Origin: Rhodanobacteraceae bacterium
Lineage (GTDB): Bacteria > Pseudomonadota > Gammaproteobacteria > Xanthomonadales > SZUA-5
NCBI GenBank assembly: GCA_003233535.1
Contig: QIMA01000501.1
Span: forward strand, 1-7,963
Direction: 5' to 3'
Length of the DNA stretch: 7,963 nt
Made by a program: the position numbers and the translations under genes. Below are positions 1-4,856 of this stretch, piece after piece. Every line of letters starts with the position of its first letter. Within the stretch, counting starts at the first letter, position 1. The notes below the pieces were generated by a model, which did no database searches, was not told where the DNA came from, and saw only the letters and a list, made by a program, of their open reading frames with translations.

Positions 1-105
1 CTAAGGGCGCTGCCGTACTTCGAGCGCGCTTGGGCAGCAAGCACTACCCAGGCGACTAGTGTGCAGTCCAAGAGACCAGTTCAACCTATCTATGCGGCGC
101 CAACA

Positions 106-450
106 CTAGCCTGGCGGCCAGCTCAGGCTGCGGCCGGCCAGCAGGTGCACATGCAGGTGATACACCGACTGCCCGCCGTCAGCGTTGCAGTTAATCACCG
201 TTCGATAGCCCGCCTCGGCGAATCCTTCCGCTTTTGCAAACGTCCCCGCCGCGAGCAATAGCCGCCCGAGCAACTCGGCATCGCCGTCCTCAGCGTCGTT
301 GAGCGTCGCCATGGCTTTTTTGGGAATGAACAGCACGTGTACCGGCGCCTGCGGATTCACATCGCGAAAACCGAGCAGGTGTTCATCCTCGTAAACGATG
401 TCGGCCGGAATCTCGCGACTAATAATCTTGCTGAACAGCGTCTCACTCAT
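106..450 (-). CDS. HIT-family (HinT-like) nucleotide hydrolase
   Basis: A 114-residue histidine-triad protein. Bacterial HinT proteins hydrolyse purine nucleoside phosphoramidates and aminoacyl-adenylates in the cytoplasm. The signature is at the C-terminus: GQSVYHLHVHLLAGR, with H98, H100 and H102 forming the triad (H100 is the expected nucleophile) and the family ending SWPPG. The N-terminus (TLFSKIISREIPADIVYEDE) and the central FRDVNPQAPVHVLFIPKK are also typical, and the length is that of a complete family member. The ATG at 450 has a purine-rich GGTGGAAG a few bases upstream. It follows recR on the same strand after a 62-base gap without an obvious terminator, so it is probably the last gene of the dnaX–ybaB–recR transcript. 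The exact substrate cannot be read from the sequence. Confidence 0.95.
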   Translation of the reverse strand: MSETLFSKIISREIPADIVYEDEHLLGFRDVNPQAPVHVLFIPKKAMATLNDAEDGDAELLGRLLLAAGTFAKAEGFAEAGYRTVINCNADGGQSVYHLHVHLLAGRSLSWPPG

Positions 451-512
451 GGGCTTCCACCAATCGAATCAATGCTGAAGATAGTAGCGAGAAAGTGACG
501 CCTAGTCCGGCG

Positions 513-1106
513 CTACAGCTTCAGCCGACCACCGAAAGCGTGCGCCAACGTCTGCCGGTCCACGTATTCCAGCTCCCCACCGACCGGAATGCCGTGCGCA
601 AGCCGAGTCACCTGGGCGCCACCGGCATTGGCGATCTCGGCAACAAAGTGCGCGGTCGCCTCGCCCTCGACGGTGGGGTTGGTGGCAACCACTACCTCGC
701 TCACGGGAAACTCGGCAAGCAGATCTGCTAACTGCGGCAAACCCAGCTCTGCTGGCCCGACGCCGTCCAGCGGTGACAAACGGCCGTGCAGAACGAAGTA
801 ACGACCGCTGTAGCCAGTGGCTTGTTCCAGAGCGTGCAGGTCGGCCGGAGACTCCACCACGCACAGCGTTTCGGCGCTACGTTGGGGGTTACGACAAATC
901 GCGCAAAGCTCACCCTCGCAATAAGTGCGGCAACGCTGGCAGCGCGTGATCCGCTCACAGGCACCCTGGAGCCCGCGGGCTAAGCGCTGGGCGGCCAGAC
1001 GCTCGCCTTCAAGCAGCGCAAAGGCCATGCGCTGGGCAGTCTTGCGCCCCACACCAGGCAGGAGCTTGAGCGACTCAATCAGTTCCTCGAGCGCATCGCT
1101 AGCCAT
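513..1106 (-). CDS. recR: Recombination mediator protein RecR
   Basis: A complete 197-residue RecR, which acts with RecO and RecF to load RecA on gapped single-stranded DNA. In order it shows an N-terminal helix-hairpin-helix (LPGVGRKTAQRMAF, residues 16-29), a four-cysteine zinc module (C56, C59, C68, C71), a Toprim domain (VVESPAD with E85; VVVATNPTVEGEATA at about 138-152) and the C-terminal GIPVGGELEYVD motif (172-183). All key residues are present. The ATG at 1106 lies 3 bases past the ybaB stop and has no recognisable Shine-Dalgarno, so translation is probably coupled to ybaB. The dnaX–ybaB–recR order is widespread in Gammaproteobacteria. Confidence 0.98.
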   Translation of the reverse strand: MASDALEELIESLKLLPGVGRKTAQRMAFALLEGERLAAQRLARGLQGACERITRCQRCRTYCEGELCAICRNPQRSAETLCVVESPADLHALEQATGYSGRYFVLHGRLSPLDGVGPAELGLPQLADLLAEFPVSEVVVATNPTVEGEATAHFVAEIANAGGAQVTRLAHGIPVGGELEYVDRQTLAHAFGGRLKL

Positions 1107-1109
1107 CGA

Positions 1110-1445
1110 TCAGAACGGCAAGTTCATTCCGGGCGGCAAATCCATTCCGCCAGTAGCCTGCTTCATGCGCGCCTGAGATACCTCAGCCACCTTGTTGACC
1201 GCGTCATTGATCGCCGCGACCAGCAGATCCTCGGCCATCTCTGGATCGTCCTTGAGCAGTTCCCGGTCGATGCGGACGCGGCGCGCTTCGTGACGACCGT
1301 TCATCACCACACTCACCAAGTTGCCACCAGCCTGACCCTCAACTTCGGTGCGCGCCAGATCTTCTTGCGCCTCTTTCATGCCTTTTTGCATCTGCTCTTG
1401 CATCTTCTGAGCCTGCTGCATCAGCTGTCCCATCTGTCCACGCAT
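1110..1445 (-). CDS. ybaB: YbaB/EbfC-family nucleoid-associated protein
   Basis: A 111-residue YbaB/EbfC protein. Family members are small dimeric DNA-binding proteins associated with the nucleoid. Visible features are the glutamine- and methionine-rich N-terminal helix (LMQQAQKMQEQMQ), the core EVEGQAGGNLVSVVMNGRHEARRVRID, the helix EMAEDLLVAAINDAVNKV and the family C-terminus MDLPPGMNLPF. The frame is open upstream to 1493, but a GGGAG at 1454-1458 sits 8 bases before the ATG at 1445 (and 5 before another at 1448), and homologues of this lineage begin MRG. I therefore place the start at 1445; the ATG at 1448 is the close alternative. The gene lies between dnaX and recR and is separated from dnaX by an inserted repeat element. 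Confidence 0.95.
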   Translation of the reverse strand: MRGQMGQLMQQAQKMQEQMQKGMKEAQEDLARTEVEGQAGGNLVSVVMNGRHEARRVRIDRELLKDDPEMAEDLLVAAINDAVNKVAEVSQARMKQATGGMDLPPGMNLPF

Positions 1446-1467
1446 CATCCCTACTCCCAGCATTGTT

Positions 1468-1485
1468 TGGCGGCCTAGGCCACCA
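1468..1485. repeat. 18-bp near-perfect palindrome upstream of ybaB
   Basis: TGGCGGCCTAGGCCACCA reads almost identically on both strands; one mismatched position pair becomes a G·U wobble in RNA. It lies 10 bases upstream of the ybaB Shine-Dalgarno sequence, so it could be a protein-binding site or a leader hairpin. No regulator is suggested by the sequence. Confidence 0.5.
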
Positions 1486-1499
1486 TTAAACATTGAACT

Positions 1500-1517
1500 C
1501 GCCGCAATCTAGCGGCG
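1500..1517. repeat. GC-rich inverted repeat between dnaX and ybaB
   Basis: The arms CGCCGC (1500-1505) and GCGGCG (1512-1517) flank a 6-base spacer. The hairpin would form in the dnaX–ybaB transcript. It lacks a following U-tract on the minus strand, so it is not a standard terminator. Confidence 0.4.
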
Positions 1518-1532
1518 GCCACAGCAGAACTA

Positions 1533-1565
1533 CATGAAACATCCGGGCTAACCCGGATGTTTCAT
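1533..1565. repeat. Perfect inverted repeat with 14-bp arms (paired element ends)
   Basis: ATGAAACATCCGGG at 1533-1546 is followed, after a short spacer centred on CTAA, by its exact complement CCCGGATGTTTCAT at 1552-1565. The right arm is the inner terminal repeat of the element at 1549-1714. The left arm is an additional copy of the same terminal sequence in the opposite orientation. In RNA it would make a very stable hairpin between dnaX and ybaB, but no U-run follows it on the minus strand, so I do not call it an intrinsic terminator. Confidence 0.8.
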
Positions 1566-1714
1566 AAACTTCACGCGCTCTCGCTAGGCCCTTGATCGCC
1601 CAGCGATTTTTCCTCAGTCGGGTGTATGAACCACTACACCGCTCCTTCAGCAAAACCACTGGCCGACCAATGTCCTGCGCGATCATCGCGCGAGTTCATG
1701 AAACATCCGGGCTA
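1549..1714 (-). mobile_element. MITE-like element, about 166 bp, no transposase
   Basis: The two ends are imperfect terminal inverted repeats. Reading inward, both follow TA(A/G)CCCGGATGTTTCAT(A/G)AACT, 22 bases with two transitions, and then diverge into related CGCG-rich sequence. The interior holds no convincing gene: the short open frames through it are not family-like. A perfect internal palindrome, GCGCGAT-C-ATCGCGC, lies at 1677-1691. A TA at each end could be a TA target-site duplication, which would suggest mobilisation by an IS630/Tc1-type transposase in trans; that is inference. The element sits exactly at the 3' end of dnaX, and the dnaX stop codon (1712-1714) is inside its terminal repeat. 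It could alternatively be a REP- or attachment-type repeat not moved by transposition. Confidence 0.6.
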
Positions 1715-3373
1715 AAGAGTGTCATTGACCCGTTCAGCACCGAACTCGCTGACCAAAGCCTGTGCCAGCGGATCGGTTTGCAGTGCCGCGTCGGCCGCTT
1801 CGCGCTGCGCCTTATTGGCTTTCTCTTGCGCCGCGGCCAAGGTCGCCTCTTGCTTGCCGCCTTCGTCGATCACCAGTTTGGCTCCATCGCTGGCTTGCGC
1901 CACGGCGCGACCGAGTTCGGCTACTGCGAATTCGGTCACCAAATAGTCGTAGCCATCGGTTAACGCCAGCCGCCACTGAGTTTCGCCGAAATCGCGCGGC
2001 TCCAGGCGCAGCGCCAATTCGCGGATCGGTCCGCGCAACTTTTGGTCGTCAACCATCGCGGACCAGCGTTCAGCCAAACTCCCGGATGCAGCCGTTGTTG
2101 CGCTACGGGCTTGCGGACTAGGCTGTTGCGGCGCGGGTTCAGCGACTCTAGGCGTCGAACTAGCCGCCGACTGCGCTGATGAACTGCGCTTGTCATATCC
2201 GCTGCCAGCCGATTGCTGCGCCGGCTTGGGTGCAGTTGGCTTGGGTGCAGCCGGCTTGGGCGCAGCCGGAGCGCTGCTGACAGGTCCGCTGGCAGGCTCG
2301 AAGGCCAGCATTCGCAACACGGTCATCGCGAAGGCCACACGAGCGTCCGGCGCCTGATTCAGCTCGCCTACCGCGCTAATCAACAGCTGGTAGTGCAGTT
2401 GCACCAACTCTGGTGAGAGCATCTGCGCCCAGCGATCCAGATGCTGATCATCGACCAGAGCGGAGTCTGTTGCATCACCGAGCAACTGGCGCACGGCCAC
2501 GTCGTGGGTAAGCTCGATGAGATCTTGAACAACGCGATGGTAAGACGGTGAGCGCGTTTCTAGCTGCGCCAAGCCGGCCGCCACACGCTCTTTTTCGCCG
2601 CTGGCCAGGGCGTCGTAAAGCTCGATCAATACACCGCGACCAACCGCGCCGAGCATGCGCTGCACTTCCTCGCCGCGCACCGCACCGGCTCCGTAGGCTA
2701 GCGCCTGATCGAGCAAACTCAGGCCATCGCGCAAGCTGCCGTCCGCGCTGCGTGAGATCTCATCAATCGCCTCAGCTTCGTACTCAACGCCCTCGGCTTT
2801 GAGAATGTGCTCTAGCTGACCGCCGATCTCGCTGCGTGTTAGGCGGCGCAGATTGAACTGCAGGCAGCGCGACAGCACGGTTACCGGGACTTTCTGCGGG
2901 TCGGTCGTCGCCAACAAAAAGCGCACGTGGCTAGGCGGCTCTTCGAGCGTCTTCAGCAACGCATTAAAGCTGCTCAGCGACAGCATGTGTACCTCATCAA
3001 TCAGGTACACCTTGCAACGTCCGCGCGATGGCGCATAGACGACCTTGTCGAGCAAATCGCGCGTGTCATCGACACCGGTGCGCGATGCCGCATCAATTTC
3101 CAGCAAGTCCGGATAGCGTCCGGCAGTGATGTCTTTGCAGGCGCTGCACTCGCCGCAGGGCTCGGAGCTCACGCCCTGCTCGCAGTTCAGCGACTTGGCA
3201 AGGATCCGCGCAACCGTGGTTTTACCCACGCCGCGCGTGCCGGTGAACAGAAAAGCGTGGTGCAACCGACCACTGCTGAGGCCATTAACCAGGGCCTGGA
3301 CGACATGCTCTTGTCCAACCAACTCGGAAAACCGCTGTGGGCGCCACTTCCGCGCCAGCACTTGGTAGCTCAT
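1712..3373 (-). CDS. dnaX: DNA polymerase III subunit tau (clamp loader)
   Basis: A DnaX of 553 residues, the ATPase of the clamp loader that opens the beta clamp and tethers core polymerases. Numbered from the ATG at 3373 it shows MSYQVLARKWRP, Walker A GTRGVGKT (45-52), zinc-module cysteines C64, C73, C76 and C79, Walker B VYLIDEVHML (122-131), the SRC arginine finger R169 and sensor-2 R215. These positions coincide with my recollection of E. coli numbering, which supports this ATG over the in-frame GTG at 3391. A low-complexity Ala/Pro/Ser/Lys linker (about 359-430) leads to a tau C-terminal domain. I see no A-AAA-AAG-type slippery heptamer in the linker, so a frameshifted gamma form is not evident. 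The last residues (GAERVNDTL) stop inside the adjacent repeat element, and the usual SIRP-like tail is absent. Confidence 0.97.
   Translation of the reverse strand: MSYQVLARKWRPQRFSELVGQEHVVQALVNGLSSGRLHHAFLFTGTRGVGKTTVARILAKSLNCEQGVSSEPCGECSACKDITAGRYPDLLEIDAASRTGVDDTRDLLDKVVYAPSRGRCKVYLIDEVHMLSLSSFNALLKTLEEPPSHVRFLLATTDPQKVPVTVLSRCLQFNLRRLTRSEIGGQLEHILKAEGVEYEAEAIDEISRSADGSLRDGLSLLDQALAYGAGAVRGEEVQRMLGAVGRGVLIELYDALASGEKERVAAGLAQLETRSPSYHRVVQDLIELTHDVAVRQLLGDATDSALVDDQHLDRWAQMLSPELVQLHYQLLISAVGELNQAPDARVAFAMTVLRMLAFEPASGPVSSAPAAPKPAAPKPTAPKPAQQSAGSGYDKRSSSAQSAASSTPRVAEPAPQQPSPQARSATTAASGSLAERWSAMVDDQKLRGPIRELALRLEPRDFGETQWRLALTDGYDYLVTEFAVAELGRAVAQASDGAKLVIDEGGKQEATLAAAQEKANKAQREAADAALQTDPLAQALVSEFGAERVNDTL
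2222..2266 (-). repeat. Three tandem 15-bp units in the dnaX linker
   Basis: Three consecutive 15-base units (2222-2236, 2237-2251, 2252-2266) encode the repeated pentapeptide A-A/T-P-K-P of the DnaX linker on the minus strand. Units differ by single substitutions. The region is likely length-variable between strains and acts as a flexible tether. Confidence 0.75.
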
Positions 3374-3410
3374 CGCTGCGCGCTGCTCCACTTAGCCTTC
3401 GATGCATCAG

Positions 3411-3525
<115 letters not shown>

Positions 3526-3624
3526 ATTGAACTGATCCCGAGGCGTCACCGTGATGGCTCGCTCCGGGCTGGACACTCTACCCTAGAAACTGGCGTTTCC
3601 GGCTATCAAACGTGCCATCAAAGA

Positions 3625-3717
3625 TGGCGGAGAGAGAGGGATTCGAACCCTCGAAACGGGTATAAGCCGTTTACACACTTTCCAGGCGTGCTCCTTCAAC
3701 CGCTCGGACACCTCTCC
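3625..3717 (-). tRNA. tRNA-Ser(GGA)
   Basis: A complete class II tRNA of 93 bases with encoded CCA (3627-3625). The acceptor strand GGAGAGG pairs with TCTCTCC and is followed by discriminator G. The anticodon stem CACGC/GTGTG encloses the loop CTGGAAA, with anticodon GGA at 3683-3681. The long variable arm has a 6-bp stem AAACGG/CCGTTT characteristic of serine tRNAs, and the T arm is GAGGG-TTCGAAT-CCCTC. It reads UCC and UCU codons. It lies between miaA and ffs on the same strand, and I see no clear promoter of its own in the 149 bases upstream. Confidence 0.98.
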
Positions 3718-3761
3718 GCAGTTATCAACGCTCGCGAGCAGCGAGGCGCTGACCTCCCTTT

Positions 3762-3779
3762 GACCTAATCTCTTAGGCC
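3762..3779 (-). other. Small stem-loop between miaA and tRNA-Ser
   Basis: On the minus strand GGCCTAA and TTAGGTC pair over 7 bp, with one G·U, around a GAGA loop that fits the GNRA class. There is no U-tract, so termination of miaA here is not supported. A perfect 10-bp palindrome GCTCGCGAGC also lies nearby at 3730-3739. Either could be an mRNA-processing signal upstream of the tRNA. Confidence 0.35.
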
Positions 3780-3866
3780 GCCGCCGACTGTTCCCCGGCG
3801 AAAAGGGCGCTAAGGTTAGCTGAGTGCCCGCCTCGGAACAACCAATATTGCAGCGCAACGTGCAAA

Positions 3867-4841
3867 TTAACCGGTGCCGACCGCTGCGCTGACCTTTGCG
3901 GCCAATTCTTGCAACCGCCGCAGTGCGTCTGCGGACGGTAAAACTTCCACCTGCGGCTCCTTACGCAGCCAGGTGAGTTGACGCTTCGCCAGCTGCCGAG
4001 TGGCATAGACAGCGCGGTCGCGCGCCTCCGCCAGATCATATTCACCGTTCAAATGCGCCAACACTTGACGGTATCCCACGCAGCGCATCGCCGGACTGTC
4101 AGCGTTATTGCGCGGATCGGCGGCAAGGGCCCGCACCTCATCTACGAGACCCGCTCGCAGCATGCCATCCAAACGCTCAGCAATTTTCTTGTGCAGTTGC
4201 GCCCGATCCGGCGGCAACAAAGCACAGGCTAGCAGCGGCAAGCCAGCATCACTGCGCGCCTGATTCTGCTGCGCGCTCAAAGGCTCTCCGCTAATCTCAA
4301 TGACCTCCAAGGCGCGCAGCAGTCGCTGCGGGTCGTTGCGATGAATTCGGCTAGCGGCAACCGGATCGAGTTCCTGCAGGCGCTCATGCAGCGCTACCGA
4401 TCCGTGCTGCGTCAGTTCAGCCGCCAAGCGTTCGCGCAGCTGCGGGTCCGCTGGCGGTAGCGGCGACAGCCCGCGCGCCAGCGCCCGGTAGTACAGGTGC
4501 GTACCACCGACCAGCACCGGCAAACGGCTGGCGCCACGCGCCACTTCAATCTCGCGGCGGGCATCGCTGACAAACTCAGCCGCTGAGTAGGATTCCCATG
4601 GTTCGCGGACGTCGATCAAACAATGCGGAACCTGCGCCCGCTCTTCGGCACTGGGCTTGCCCGTGCCGATATCCATGCGTCGATAGACCTGTGCCGAGTC
4701 GACGCTGATAACCGTAATCGGTTGTTGCCGTGCAAGCGCATAGGCAAGCGCCGACTTGCCAATCGCGGTCGGCCCCAACAGCGCCACAGCCTGCGGTGCA
4801 GATCCGGAGCCTGTTTTCGGCGCGTCGGTCGCCGCGTTCAT
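3867..4841 (-). CDS. miaA: tRNA dimethylallyltransferase MiaA
   Basis: A 324-residue enzyme that transfers dimethylallyl from DMAPP to N6 of A37 in tRNAs reading codons that begin with U, the first step toward ms2i6A. It shows the P-loop GPTAIGKS (23-30), DSAQVYR (48-54, with the expected catalytic aspartate), GTGKP (59-63), DVREPWESYSAAEF (77-90), VGGTHLYYRAL (111-121), and C-terminal RCVGYRQ and QLAKRQLTWLRK. The frame is open upstream to 4922, but that part overlaps the peptidase gene and is not family-like. The ATG at 4841 gives MNAATDAP and a normal length. It begins 10 bases after the peptidase stop with a poor ribosome-binding site, so coupled translation is likely. Neither hfq nor mutL, its frequent partners, is adjacent. 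Confidence 0.96.
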   Translation of the reverse strand: MNAATDAPKTGSGSAPQAVALLGPTAIGKSALAYALARQQPITVISVDSAQVYRRMDIGTGKPSAEERAQVPHCLIDVREPWESYSAAEFVSDARREIEVARGASRLPVLVGGTHLYYRALARGLSPLPPADPQLRERLAAELTQHGSVALHERLQELDPVAASRIHRNDPQRLLRALEVIEISGEPLSAQQNQARSDAGLPLLACALLPPDRAQLHKKIAERLDGMLRAGLVDEVRALAADPRNNADSPAMRCVGYRQVLAHLNGEYDLAEARDRAVYATRQLAKRQLTWLRKEPQVEVLPSADALRRLQELAAKVSAAVGTG

Positions 4842-4856
4842 TACTTCGCGTTCATT
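4833..4856 (-). repeat. Duplicated start region of miaA with 4-codon mini-ORF
   Basis: The 10-mer AATGAACGCG occurs twice, 14 bases apart, on the minus strand. The second copy is the miaA start. The first copy's ATG overlaps the peptidase stop codon as ATGA and opens a mini-ORF (4855-4841) encoding M-N-A-K and ending in TAA, which overlaps the miaA ATG as TAATG. The arrangement could pass ribosomes from the peptidase gene to miaA, or be a chance small duplication. Confidence 0.5.

Noticed and set aside
1..105. Possible end of another gene at the left edge
   Set aside because: Frames on both strands are short and lack recognisable sequence; nothing supports a gene here.
1486..1686. Open frame of 66 codons through the element on the minus strand
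   Set aside because: Its product is a translation of the inverted-repeat element plus the ybaB leader; it has no plausible domain or ribosome-binding site.
3374..3391. Alternative GTG start for dnaX adding six residues
   Set aside because: Motif numbering and the conserved MSYQVLARKWRP start favour the ATG at 3373, although an AAGG lies just before the GTG.
3583..3858. 91-codon minus-strand frame through tRNA-Ser
   Set aside because: It translates the tRNA-Ser itself; such frames are a common false gene call over serine tRNAs.
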